Shown here piece after piece: positions 14,638 through 27,000 of a DNA stretch of 64,000 nucleotides. The notes below the pieces were generated by a model that made no database searches, was not told the origin of the DNA, and worked only from the letters and a program-made list of their open reading frames with translations. The DNA lies in NCBI GenBank assembly GCA_016859345.1, contig CM029121.1, forward strand, positions 408,329-472,328, in the 5' to 3' direction. Within the stretch, counting starts at the first letter, position 1; every line of letters begins with the position of its first letter. Origin of the DNA: Istiophorus platypterus. Lineage: Eukaryota; Chordata; Actinopteri; Istiophoriformes; Istiophoridae. The position numbers were made by a program, and so were the translations under genes.

Positions 14638-14829
14638 TTAGCTGTTTTGAGCTGTCTTAGGAAGCAAGAAGTGTGAATTCAGGAGAATCCCTCTTTTGGC
14701 CATGAGTTTGTAAATGTTAATGACCTCATTATGGTCAATTGGGTTGTGCTCAATAGACAACAGCAGAAGATCTGAGAGTTTTCCTTCTCCCAAGCCTTTT
14801 CTAGTCAGGGTTTTAATTGGTTTAGGCAT
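14638..14829 (-). pseudogene. Possible hAT-type transposase C-terminal remnant
   Basis: A 63-residue minus-strand frame contains LSDLLLLSIEHNPIDHNEVIN. This loosely resembles the LSIE-x(n)-DFxxVI motif near the C-terminus of hAT dimerisation domains. There is no adjoining domain, so the match could be chance. Confidence 0.2.
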
Positions 14830-15495
14830 GAAGAGTCATCACTCAGCTGATGCAGTTGAGACAATTTAACAATTTTGTGCGTGTGTCTGAGCAAACTAGT
14901 GAGTAGTACTGTACTGCAATCTGTTGAACTGAAACATGTAAGCTACAATATCTACAAAATGTTTTTAAGGGTATTTCATTTTGCTAATGGTCAGCTCAAC
15001 ATAAATGATACATTAATTTGTACATTAATGCCCAGTTTACTTTATCATAAAGGGATCTTATGGGACACGGTATCTCATGTTGTTCACTGGAAGGGCATTC
15101 TACATTTTTCTTTCTCTCATAAAGTGCACTCTATAGGGCACCTCACCTCATCATGGCATCATGGCATCATGTTCTCTTATTCGTGGGGGCACCCCAGAGG
15201 ACACTTCATATGAGACTTAGAACAACCCTAAATGGCCCTTTTTTCAGCCCAACCCCTTACAACAGTAAGTCATAGGGTACTGTATTACATCCCCTTCATT
15301 TAAATTTCATTTTATCATGTTTTTGCAATTGTAGGCATACTTTACAAGGGATCATCATAATTCGTCCACTGAAAGGGCAGCCATGAAGGTACATCCCAGT
15401 TTGTCATATATGCAGTAATGGACCTGAATAGGCATTGTCATCCTGAATTACCCATAACTAAGACAGCTGTTACAGAATTTCAGTATGTTTTAAGA

Positions 15496-15530
15496 AAGAA
15501 AAGCACAGGTGTCACACCTGTGCTTTTCTT
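15496..15530. repeat. Perfect 17-bp inverted repeat with 1-nt centre
   Basis: The left arm AAGAAAAGCACAGGTGT (15,496-15,512) and right arm ACACCTGTGCTTTTCTT (15,514-15,530) are exact reverse complements around a C at 15,513. The centre holds two inverted CACCTG E-boxes and a TCACACCT T-box-like half-site. Confidence 0.9.
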
Positions 15531-15566
15531 ACTATGACATTAATTATTTCTTACTATGACATTAAT
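15525..15566. repeat. 22-bp direct repeat adjoining the palindrome
   Basis: TTTCTTACTATGACATTAAT occurs at 15,525-15,544 and again at 15,547-15,566, a 22-bp period. The first copy overlaps the right arm of the palindrome. Confidence 0.9.
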
Positions 15567-16904
15567 GATGGCTCTGTTCTATTTAGGTGACCCAGTAAAC
15601 GATGACAGTTAGACAATGAGGCAGAATTAACAGTACCAGGATCCTGAGAGTGAACCAAAATCAAAGCAGAGGATTTTTATATTTTAAAACATCTGGAGGG
15701 TACCTTAATTTGTTTTGAAAAAAAAAGGTTGGTGGTGCTGTCTGGAGAACAGAATATTGTAAATTGGCTTTTCCATCCGTGAAGGAATGTTGACTTTGAA
15801 GTTAATATGAATTACTTGCTACTAACAAACTATTATATCAATATAATAATATTTTCAGGTTCATTTCACAACAAGTCAACAGATGGAAATTTATTTTAAT
15901 ACTGTAATTGTATTGAATAACAATAACAATAATATATTTGATTAAGATAAATAATAAATGTTACTTTTATTGATATTTTAGAAATCTGTACTGTATCGCT
16001 TTTAATAATACATGAACAATCTGAAATAGTGTAGTCATTTCAGTAATGCTTTGGCCTTCATCCATAGGTAAAATGTCAAATTACTAGAGGAACAAGAGGT
16101 TAGATATAGGAAAGCCCAGTCACGTACTCAATAATAAAACGGTCTGTTGCAAAATAAAAAGAAACACATTACACATTACATATGGTCTAAAAATGACATT
16201 TAAATACCCAATCTGAGAACAACAAATACTCACAGAAAATTACCTTTTATAGTATGATACAAGCAACTTTTCCATTAACATTTAAGAAAATTTCAAAGGG
16301 CTGAAGTCAAAATTTCACATACAGAAAAGGATAAAAAAAAAAAAACCATTTCCTGTTTGAAAACTTTGTCAGGCCATTCTTTCTCATACAGCGAATGTGC
16401 ATGAAGATACACACATGCACACACACAAGATTATGGTCATAGTGCCCAGTGTGAGTGCCATTCATTCTACTTCCTATTTCAGCTTTGTTTGATAATTTCA
16501 CATGGACTAAAGTCAGCAGCCCATGCAAAACACCCTACACATGCACACACACACTAACTCACACACTAGAATAAAGGAACAGCTAGGAGGATATCCCTAT
16601 TTCTTCCATATCAGGGTTCCTTTGAAAGCTTCAACCCAGAGCTGAATGAGAGGTTTCATTGAAGCCATTCACTTCAGTGATCTGCTCTGATCTACTCACA
16701 ATCAACCATATCTGTCATACATGGCTAGGTCTGAGACCCAGGAGAGAGAGAGAGGGAAAGAAAGGGTAGGTGGGGGTGAGAGGGACAAAGACAGATATGA
16801 AGTAAGCATACAAGTAATAAAAAGGAACCTCATGATCTCATATAAATCAATATGTTCTCTAGATATGTTCACGTGCCACTCACACTCTCTTACTCTCTCT
16901 CACA

Positions 16905-16907
<3 letters not shown>

Positions 16908-16978
<71 letters not shown>
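16908..16978. repeat. (CA)n microsatellite
   Basis: About 34 CA units, preceded by CT-rich sequence. The histidine-threonine open frame across it is an artefact. Confidence 0.97.
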
Positions 16979-16979
<1 letters not shown>

Positions 16980-17479
16980 ACTTCTCTCTTTGTGAGGACT
17001 GTTGTTAACATAATGCATTCCCTAGACCCTTTTCTGAACCACTACCATCACAGCTAAATGCTTAAGCCCAGGTGCACACACACAAAAATATGCTATATAT
17101 ATATAAAACAAAATCTCTCACTCTAAAATCATCCCCTCATTTTTAAAAAAACGTTTTTTTCTTACTCTTTTTTCTCTCTTGCCTGCTTAAGGTTTCAAAT
17201 GGTGTACTAAATGCAGATGCAAATTATTATGAATTAATTCAATTTTAAAATGTGTTACTTTTATTAGAAATGATTCACATTTATTTGGTGTTGAGCAATA
17301 GCATATTTTACGTAGAAGTAACAAGATCTAAGTTATAAAATGGTTAAAATGACTAATAGTTCATTCAAATATGGAACAACTAACTTAAAAGATTAGACTT
17401 AACAATATCATGGAACACATTGTTTCATCTTCATACAGAAGAGCTGAAACCTCTTTCTTCCTTTTTGTCCAGCTATCCT

Positions 17480-17720
17480 TGTTAGGACATTGGATTGACT
17501 ACCATTCATTGTGGAGGGCCTGACCCAAACCCTAACCCTAACCTTAACATAACCATTAATGCCTGACCCTAACCTTAACTTAACCTCAATTCACACATTA
17601 TCCCTAACCTTAACAAGGGCGTCAGAAATCACAGTTTGCCTCATTAGGATCAGGTTGATTCCCATGAGGTGTCCTGGCCCCAACAACGTTGGTATCTATA
17701 CTGAGAAAGATCACATAGCA
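17480..17720. repeat. Telomere-like CCCTAA block inside a probable dispersed repeat
   Basis: Variants of CCCTAA (CCCTAACCCTAACCTTAAC) occupy about 17,523-17,611. The flanks (GGACATTGGATTGACT on the left, CCCATGAGGTGTCCTGGCCC on the right) resemble a dispersed teleost intronic repeat that carries such a core. I therefore read it as part of a transposable repeat rather than a fused chromosome end. The family is unnamed. Confidence 0.45.
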
Positions 17721-20589
17721 ATAACAAAAATGCATACAAAACACACGGCAGAAAGTCAACAGTGAGTGGTTGGACACAGGCATGGTCTTTAGTTATGCCT
17801 TTTTCAACAACCAGACAGTAATGGTATCAATTTATCATGGGCATTACAAGCATGAACACACACACACACACACTATGAGTAATCCCTTACTTAAAGGGTG
17901 ATTTCACGGGGGTCTTTCTTGAGAAAGGTGAGAAAGGCTAATGTATAAATTCAGACGCTTCCATTCTCCAGTGCTTGTCAAAGTCAAGTGCAACATGTCA
18001 ATGCAAGTATCAAACTATGCTATCAAAGTGTCTGGATCCAACTGATAACTTATTACATAAAGTAGCTTACATTTTCAAATAATGTGAAGCAGAGAAAGCC
18101 CTGTTACTGTGGCTTAAAATGGTAACTTTTTGCATCGCCAATCAAAAATAAATTGCGCTGCTTGCTATTTATGAGTACTTACACTGTGCTGCTGCATTTC
18201 TAAGACTGGTACATGGTTTCTCCAGAGTGTATATTAACTGCATAGTTCAATGCTCTATCAAAACTGGGATGGCAGTTTTGACATCCTACATGTAGGCTAT
18301 GTTAAAAAAAAATTAAATATTTTACATCGTTAATCATTTAGTAACTGTGTATATGCGTCAGCTCCATCAGAGAGAAAGAGACATTCACACCTGTAGCCCA
18401 TCTTTTGTTTTGGAAATGTAAATCCCTGTTTTTAAGAAAGATTTGAGGGATGATTTGAGGAATAACTTCACTTTATCCAGAGCTTATACCCTCTGTATTG
18501 TCACAGCAGAGATCCAACTTTCCTCTGACGTGCTCATGATGTGCTATGACAGAAGAGTGCCATGTTAATTCATAAGCACTGGTAGTCACGACCTTGTCAA
18601 TAATGGTAAAGCTCGGCATTTAAGTCTTAAAAAAAAAATCTGCACCTCAGGTACATCATAGCTGTAAATCCTATGCCAGAACCTACACCTGATGTGGATG
18701 TCCCTGGAAATGTAACTTCACACAAACTGCAACAGCTGTGATGTGTCTGCTCATCCATGTATGCTATGTCTGGACAAACAAAGAAGATTCACCCTTCTTA
18801 TGCTTCAATCAGTTCAATCATTGTATACACACCATCTCCTCCGAAATATTCTCTATTTTCTGTGTTGCAGTAGTTTAAATAAAAGTAACTGTTGTTCAGA
18901 TTTTTTTTTATCTCCAACTCCAACATGTTCTTTTCAGTTTCAGTAACCATTGTTTGAAGTCCACAAAGAAACTCAAAACAGTAGTATAGAGACCACAATG
19001 CCAGATAGCATTTTTGCAGTGTAATTGCAGAGCAATGCACAAACACCAGTACACAAGTATAAATGCTCAGAAGTGGCATAGGCCACTTGCATAGGCTACA
19101 GCTGTTTTATTGCAGCTGAATTCACAGCATCTCCAGATCTCTTTTACACTCATTTTTTTTCTCGCTCTGAGATAATTTGTAACCAGAAAGAAATGACACA
19201 TTTGCCAACTGCTTACTGATTTAATTGCGACTCAAATGTCATCAATAAGCCTCGACACAGTGGTAATCAAATTATTATTCTATTATTATTTTATAATCGT
19301 TACATCATCGGACAAAATCTAAATAAAAATCCATAATTAGTAACAGCTGTGTGGTCGGCTGCATAAATTTCATACAAGCAATTATAATGAAAGTTAAAGA
19401 CAACATTAGTTCCTCTCAACTTTACTGACACAAAGCTAGCCTGTGAAACCTCTGTTAAGTCTCCTTTTGCCCTGTGTGACCACCTATACTGTGTTTTAAT
19501 GCAACCAAGCTCACAATATGGTTGGAAAATTGTTTCTCTTGTCAGACAACACAGTGACTAATAAACAGAAATAAACTTGGTCACAGCTCATCTTACAAAC
19601 TTAACATAAATACAGGTTAATGAAAACAACTGTTTGATATATCAACATTTTAAGCAATGTTCACAAAAGAAGTTGTCATAGCCTTATATCATGTTTGGTA
19701 TTTCCACATTTTGTAGGTTTGTGTTAATCATGTCCTAAAACGTCTTTGACTAAATATATGCAAACAGCACAGCCCCTGTCTGATATGAAATATATTGAGA
19801 TAATTCAGAATCTACTTTGGGACTCATTACTGCATCATTGTAGTTCATTGTGTTTTAGGCAAGCAGTGGTTATGGTTAAAGCTGGGATAAGTCTCCAGAA
19901 AATGAATGCAAGTATAAGTTATTTTGCAAAAAGGGACAAAGGTAAACGTGTGTGTGAGAGTGTAGGGCCTACCCTTCCTACATCTCTAATCCCTGTAATA
20001 GAGTGAAGATCATGAAAAGCCTTCTGGCCTGGCCAGCCTACACCACTTTGCCATATGTCAGAGAGTGCTACATTCTCCTCAGTCCTCAATCTCTTCAATC
20101 ATTCACATCATTTGCTGCAAAAGCCCCCCCCCATCCATTCATTTCCGATCAAAAAGAGAGAAAGGAATGAAAGGCAATCCTACGTGACCAGTTGAATTTG
20201 AAATATTTCCCTCATCTCCATGTCCCCTAACAAAGTGAGACAAAGGGTACATCTAAAGTCTAATCCACAGCCCATTTGGGAGTTTGATATTATTTTTCCA
20301 GAAACAGCAGCCATCATTTTCGGCTGGGTTGAGAGTGAAAAAGAGGGGGGGGGGCGAGAGACAAAAGGGGGGGGGTTAGGAGGGAGGAGAGAGAGCATAG
20401 CACAATAATGGGACTAATAGTTATATATACTATAGTTATACTAAGAGGACTGATAATATTACTAATAGGACTAAATGAAAAACAGTAGCAATCATAATAA
20501 TCAAAGCAATGGGTGTTGATCAGGCTCTTGGGACAGTAAGTGGACTGCAGCCATGGATCCAGACTCAGGAGCATTAGAAGCAAAAAAAA

Positions 20590-20840
20590 AACAACAATCT
20601 TGGATTAAAATCCTTTGCAGTGACTGCCTGAAGTCTGAAATCCATGAACATCACCAGATCTTGAATTTCCTCCCATGAGATGCTTTGCCAGGCCTTTACT
20701 GCAGCTGCCTTCAGTTGCTGATTGTTTGTGGGTCTTTCCGCCCTCAGTAAGTGAAAAGCATTCTCAGTTGGGTTGAGGTCAGGTGACCGAATTGGCCAAT
20801 GGAAGAATATTACATTTAATTTGCATTGAGAAACTCGGCA
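20590..20840 (-). mobile_element. Tc1-like transposase C-terminal fragment
   Basis: A minus-strand frame reads WPIRSPDLNPTENAFHLL and then KAAAVKAWQSISWEEIQD. SPDLNPxE is the motif carrying the third catalytic residue of Tc1-type DDE transposases. The C-terminal segment matches the same family seen at 48.9, 55.8 and 60.8 kb. The catalytic core upstream and the terminal repeats are missing, so this is a dead fragment. Confidence 0.8.
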
Positions 20841-21009
20841 TTGAAATTTGTGCATCTTAACTAAACTTTGTTGCACTGTGCTCAGGTGAGATTTTAACAC
20901 TGTATAAGCTCTTGTGATTTCATTTATAGGACTGTCAGTTAGTTTGGTATCATTCAACAGCTGAATAGAAGGGAGAAGGTGAAATTTCTTGCCAGTGTTG
21001 GACTTCACA

Positions 21010-23550
21010 GTATGGGCATATGGCTGTAAATGTGGGTTTGAACCTTTTTAGCAGGAAAATACTGGCAGTATCATCAGAGCCTTTAAATAATCACAGAATA
21101 AAGTATAACAAATAAATAAAAGATCAATCTTGTTAAAAAATTAAAAGCTGCAGATGTAATTCATAAAAGGGAGGAGGGTTACAACAAAGGATAGCACACC
21201 ACATATTCACCAGGACACTACTAGACCTATATTAAGTTGAAAAAAAGGCTAGACAAAGTGCTAGACAACTTTCTTAGGCACACCTTTCAAAAACACAACA
21301 AAAATAATAGTAAACAGGCACCACAATTTAAAGTTGTTTAAGTGAAACCATTCAGATGCCCTGGTTTTGGGTCTGGTTGGCTCAACCAAACTAACTCCCC
21401 ACACTATTTAAACCCAACTACTATACATATACAAACATAAAAATAACAATTATTTTAAAATGAGTGCTTAACTTGTCTGATTGTTTAGACTTCATGTGGG
21501 AACTTAGCTTGAGACACCGTCTAACCTGCCGGGGAAACAGCTTTGCTAGATGGCATGGACGGAATCTGGCTAGGCATCAGCATCTTGTGGTATTTCAGGA
21601 ACCAGCAGTATGAGCAGACACACCTATTGCTCATTACTAAACCCTAGCCCTGACAATCTGCAGGAGGCAACAACCTCTCCTACTAACACAGGAACAACTA
21701 ATCTGCTACTCTAGCTATTTTCTTGGCCGGCAACCATATGTAATTGCAAACCCAAAAACAAGTGCCAAATTGCAGTAGCAAGATGCTTCAACCACAAATG
21801 TGGCATCATCTGCTCTGTCTTTTATCTATGATCAGAGCCTCACCTGGGCTTGCAATAAGTCATAGCAGTATTCAGTTCAATCAGTGAGTCCCATGCTCAT
21901 TCATGTCACAAGTCTCGGTGAGAGGCACAGTTCACACACATCTCACCCCTCTTGACAAAGGTGATTTATCCTCGAGTCAGTATGGTTACTTGGTAATCTC
22001 AAGACCAGACAGATGGCCGCCACTGGCGCACTGGATGTCCATCTTAAATTGATGCTGCTTCAGGAGGTTGACCTTCCTGTTGCCCTGAACAAGATAAAGT
22101 CACATCCACATAAGGTAGGGGTTGTTTAGAGACTGATGGATGTACTGATGGAGACTTCTCAGTTCTTCTAGCATCCTCTGAGGCAGGATCCTGATCAGTC
22201 CGACCTGCCTTTAGTGTCTTTTCTGAGGCCCTGGCCTGGTGCTATTTAACCATTTCTCTTACTTTAGATAATGTGGTCCCTCAGCCTAGAAACATAATCA
22301 TCCACTCAGACAAATGATTCCTGGTTACTTACTTTCAACATAATGTCAACAGCCTAAACAATTTATTTACCAAAGAACACTTGGTATGAGGTGTCTGAGG
22401 TGCTAGCATGAACACTTACAGTAAGTAAGGTAAAGTGTCCCAACTCAACTGATTATCCTTGACAAAAGTGACAGTATAGACAAAAGGGTAAAAATGAAAC
22501 GCTCATTCAGTCCATATGACTGTAGGCGGTAAGGGGATATCCAAGAGTTATGAATGTGCATAAGCCTACACAATTATTTAAACAAAGTAGACCCAAAGTT
22601 ACAACCTTGTAGGGTGTGCTTCCTGATTGGTAAGTGGTGACCCTCCAGTCTAATTTGCCCCACCACAGTTTCATAATGAACCGAGAATATTTTAATACTT
22701 CGTATAATAAAAAAAAAGATCTCTAGCATAATATTTTGCTTAATTTTAGTGCTTTGCATAGCACATTGATTCGCACCCCCCTTTCCCTGCTCTCTCTCTA
22801 TCTCCCTCTCTCTCCTTCTCCCTACTACAAACACACTGACAATGGACCTTGTGTCACAGTCAGACTGGCTGCTGGGAGAAATTCTGTGGCTTTATTGAAA
22901 AATCTGGTGGACTGCCAGAACCAGCACCAGCACCAGCAGCATTTAACAGTGAGCTTGTTCATTGTTTTAACTTGGATCACGTAAGTATGAATGCCAAATC
23001 AGCATTCACTCAATAACTCCACATACCTACCTAGCTTTGTGCATTTGGCTGATTGCTACATTTATATGTGAAATAATAAGTTGATTATGACTAGTTTTTT
23101 AGAGGTTACTTTATTTTAACATATTGAGCTTTATCACTGAACTCTGAGCCAACACCTTATTGATATCACAAAGGCAAATTATCTAATCAAATGGCTACAT
23201 CAGTTCAGAGATAATCCAACTTGAACTCCTACAAAAGTACCTGTAGGGCATGAAAGGGGGCATTATGCCATGTGGTGTACATGTACCTCATTTTTTCTTG
23301 AGTAGAAGAATGACATATCTATATGAATAACACGCAATCAATCTGAAATAAATAAATAAAACGAATACAACATGTTGGGCATTATAATTGTTTTTGTCTA
23401 AGGCTCAGTCGCAGATGGATCAGAGAACCGTTGAACAATCCCCTCGCCTCCAACATTCAAACAGCCTTACGCTGAGATGGGCTGAGGGTTGAACTTGTGC
23501 GCGCGCACGTTTACGTGCGGTTGAGTGTGTGTATTTGTGTGCGGGAGTTA
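21010..23550. other. Upstream region of dbx1, nothing firmly identified
   Basis: No coding signal recognised. The stretch at about 21,440-22,260 is less AT-rich and may be an old repeat, but I cannot assign it. Upstream control sequence of dbx1 is expected here but cannot be pinpointed by eye. Confidence 0.4.
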
Positions 23551-23558
23551 CTCCCTCG

Positions 23559-23565
23559 TATAAAA
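23559..23565 (+). promoter_or_regulatory. dbx1: TATA-like box of dbx1
   Basis: TATAAAA lies 144 nt upstream of the predicted start codon in the right orientation. Transcription would start near 23,590 and give a 5' leader of about 120 nt. The upstream stretch GCGCGCGCACGTTTACGTGCGG is CpG-rich relative to its surroundings. Placement is inferred, without transcript evidence. Confidence 0.45.
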
Positions 23566-23708
23566 TCTCTTTAAGAGGGACACAGAAACAGATACACACA
23601 TAGCACAGAGTGAGTGTGTGTTGTTCAGGTTTCTCTTAATTTTTCCCTGAAGATATCTCGGCAAAAAAACAGCAAAAACAGTAGGAAACTGCTCCAGTTC
23701 GGAAAACC

Positions 23709-24078
23709 ATGATGTTTCCTCGCAGCGCCCTGCCGTCTCCTCTCTACCCGTGCTTACTGCATCCTCCTGCTGCCTTCTCCTCGCCCCTGACCCGGTCACT
23801 CCGCTCAGGATTCTTAATTGAAGATCTCCTCCGTTTAACCCAGCCTGTCAGTGACATACATCGGACTTTCTCCTCCAGAAATCCCGGAGACATTCTCCCG
23901 CTCCACCCACAGCCAGATGCCTCTCCCCGTGCTTTAGGAGCCAGCACAGAGAGGTCTGTGCTTCAGAGCTCCAGCCGGCAGACCCGCAGCAGCCCTGACT
24001 CTCCGCGAACTGCTCGCACGGACTCCGGCTACCTCAAGTTCGGCGTCAATGCGATACTGGCACCCTCCACACGGAGCA
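23709..24078 (+). CDS. dbx1: dbx1 coding exon 1 (residues 1-123)
   Basis: Contains MMFPRSALPSPLYP, SGFLIEDLLRLTQP and SGYLKFGVNAILAP. The open frame continues to 24,119. The donor A|GTGGGT at 24,079 is chosen because it leaves one base and restores the exon 2 frame; GGGTATTA just downstream would not. Confidence 0.88.
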
Positions 24079-27000
24079 GTGGGTATTATGAAAATATACT
24101 AGATGATTGCTGCAAGTAATAAACAATAGATATCTATTTTTATTACAACTATTATTATTATTATTATTATTATTGTTGTTGTTGTTTTTGTTATCATTAT
24201 TAATACAGCTTGTTATTATTATAAACAACACTTATCATTATTATTATTAATAATAACAATGCTGATAATGGTAATTTTGAATAATATTAACTCCAGTACA
24301 TATACAATGTATCAGAATACTGAATGTAGAAAAAATAGTAACAATATATTGATATATATTAAACCTTAAAACCTGTAGGTTCAGTAAAATGTGAATGATC
24401 AACAAATAAACTTGAAGAAGACTTTAAATATTAGCAGTATGGTCAGGTGCATCAGATTACTTTAAAATATTATTTCTTCCAGCATTTCTTTCTCCATAGG
24501 CACAGAAATAACTATATTTGTTATTAGATATATAGTAATTTTATATTATAATTGCTTAATATTTATGATTTTGATACATTTCTGGTGTCTGTGGTATTGA
24601 TATTGATTTGTGTTATTTTTCTGCTTGCTCCTCTCCTCCAGTGCAAAGTTTTCAGACTAAGTCCTTCCCTTTGCCTTTCTTTGATGGATGCCTCCATCCT
24701 TTCATCAGAGCTACCTATTTCACAGGTAGGTAGGTTGCCATGTTTTGGCATTAGTAGCTTCAGAGCGCCACAATAGATGTTTGTCATTTCTAGCCAAATT
24801 ATGTGTAATTTGGATGGTTTCCTTCCTTCTTTATGAGAAAGAAAAACCACCATTTTCACAGTTTATTCATATTTATATTTATTGCATTTACATCTATGTA
24901 TCACTATGTTGGGTGCTAATCTGGGGATATGTACAGCATTTTCACTTTGGCACTCAGCTCCAATCCATATCTGTTTGAAATGTAATGCACAAACAGAGGA
25001 AACCAGAACTTTTCTGCCACTGAGTGGGCCTGCATGACAGTTGTACTTCAGCTGCAGACCCAGAGATCCAAATTTGATTCATCCATGGCTGTTTAGGTGA
25101 TACAGTGACTGCTGACATTAGGAACAGTTGACCTAATCTACAAATTAGTTCAGTTTGTTACATTTTGAATATTAAACGCCATTTGTCATGGTCTAAAAGT
25201 GAGGGGGGTATCTTCCCAGCTCAGAAAATCAGCAGCTCTTCATGTGCCGTTGTTTTCCCACCAAGCCTCTCTGCCTGCCCACAAAGCTCCCAGCACCGTG
25301 ACCAATAGGAACCAAAACCACACGCACAGACACACACACAAGCACACAAAAGCATGCACAAACATCTTGAAGGTTTGAGTTTGCAATGCTGCTCACAGGA
25401 TCCAAATAACAGGTTTCAACTTATATTTCATTTTTTCTTTTTTCAACACTGACCAGCATATAAATATATTCTACAAAAAAACCCTTTTGTATATTCAGAC
25501 AGAACATCTGGAAAAAAAAGTTACAAGCAGGTGTATAACACTGAACAGCCAACCTCACGGTTTCCTCTAAAACATGAGTGAAGACTCTAGAATCTCTACA
25601 TTATACTGACATTTATTTAATGGGCCTGTAATATACTGGCCTGTCGACGGCTTTTCCCACTTTATTCATTACAACACAATTGCTTTTCTCTATCCATTTG
25701 CAGCCTATAACAATCCCCCTTCATGCTTCATTAGAGGCAGTGTGAACCGAGCTTTGGAGAGTCTCTCTTATTAGCATAGGCGCTTTTTCCATTGCTGGAC
25801 AAATTGGGCTTTTAAATATCAAATTTCAGGCAGATCAAATATATTATGGGCTGAATCAAGGAGTCTGTTTGCTGATCATGGAAACAGGAAGGCCTTGTGC
25901 TTTTCTGAAAACATTGACAAATAAGAATCAACTTGCAATCAGTGTCCTCAAGAGGCCCAAAATACCTCTTCTGTCTCATCACTTGCAGGAAGGTGAAAAA
26001 CATATAACAATATCCTACTAATAAATAGAGAAATCTCTGTCCCTTTGTTCTTTAATTTTCTAAACAACTACTTATCTGATCGGCTTCAAACTTCATGTGT
26101 GTTTTTGAGGACCCAGGGAAGAGCAGCGTCTACCATGAAATTTTCTGAATGAGCAGTTCTTGAGCCACATAAAAGAGGAACAGTAAACAGGGGCTGGGCA
26201 ATTCATTCATACAGTCCACTGATTAGACAACAGGTGTTGCAATGATGGGATTAGGATTATTAACAGGCAGAACAATCAATGCGTGCACCACTGCTGTTAT
26301 TGTACATAAAGTTAAACAATGTGGCATCTAATGTTGTTATTTGTGTTGTTTCCTTTAATGGTCATGCATGAGTGAAAAAAGGGCTTATCTAATGTTAGTT
26401 CATGTCAAATATTTTCCTCGCTGCACATTAACTAAGTGATGAACTAAATCCATGTCACACTCATTTTAAGTTTTAAATCAACTTCATCAGTAAAAATACT
26501 GAATATCCATTTCAGGAACACTCTATTTTAATATGATTAATCTAATCTACACTCATTTGCAAATTTATTTAGTACACCTAGATAAAACTAATGCAGTATA
26601 ATACAACAGAATTGTAAAAATCCCTTCCGCTCATTAGGATTATAATATTCACTTTTTATTAAACATGTTGAAAAGAGATGTTGATTTATTTTAGTGGTCA
26701 TTTTAGAGGGTGGGATTTGTGGTTCTGTTGAACTGTACTGGGTTATACTGAGGTGTTCCTAATATTTTTACACATCTGTTTCCCTCGCTCCAAATTCAGT
26801 GGCATTTTGATTGGTTGCCTGGGATGAGGTCTGTGGTTAACACAAGCTCAAGACTTTTCCGTTGTTATAACATGACATAAAACATGTCAGTAAATGTCCA
26901 AATCTTGACTTTAATTTAAGCTTTTACATATCTTAAATAAAGTGGTTTATCATAAAACGCTGTCACCTGTTAGATGAATAATTGCATAGGAATTTGTACA

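Larger units (their letters stand above)
9700..20570. other. Intergenic sequence without recognised genes
   Basis: Mostly AT-rich. It contains microsatellites (11,763 and 16,908), an exact palindrome and short tandem duplication (15,496-15,566), a telomere-like repeat block (17,480-17,720), and a weak hAT-like peptide (14,638-14,829). No exon of a known gene recognised on either strand. Confidence 0.5.

Noticed and set aside
16721..17008. Open frame with a His-Thr run
   Set aside because: Artefact of the CA microsatellite; same for the Val-Cys and His-Thr frames near 36.5 and 62.5 kb, apart from the true ckap5 exons beside them.
17520..17615. Ancient telomere-fusion site
   Set aside because: The units are too degenerate and short, and the flanks look like a dispersed repeat.
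22574..22834. 86-residue minus-strand frame with an Arg-Glu-rich start
   Set aside because: It derives from a CT/GA-rich tract near 22,790. No homology or splice signals.
24079..24119. Continuation of the dbx1 exon 1 frame to a stop at 24,119
   Set aside because: Read-through into intron 1. The phase-compatible donor at 24,079 and homology with exon 2 show that splicing occurs before it.
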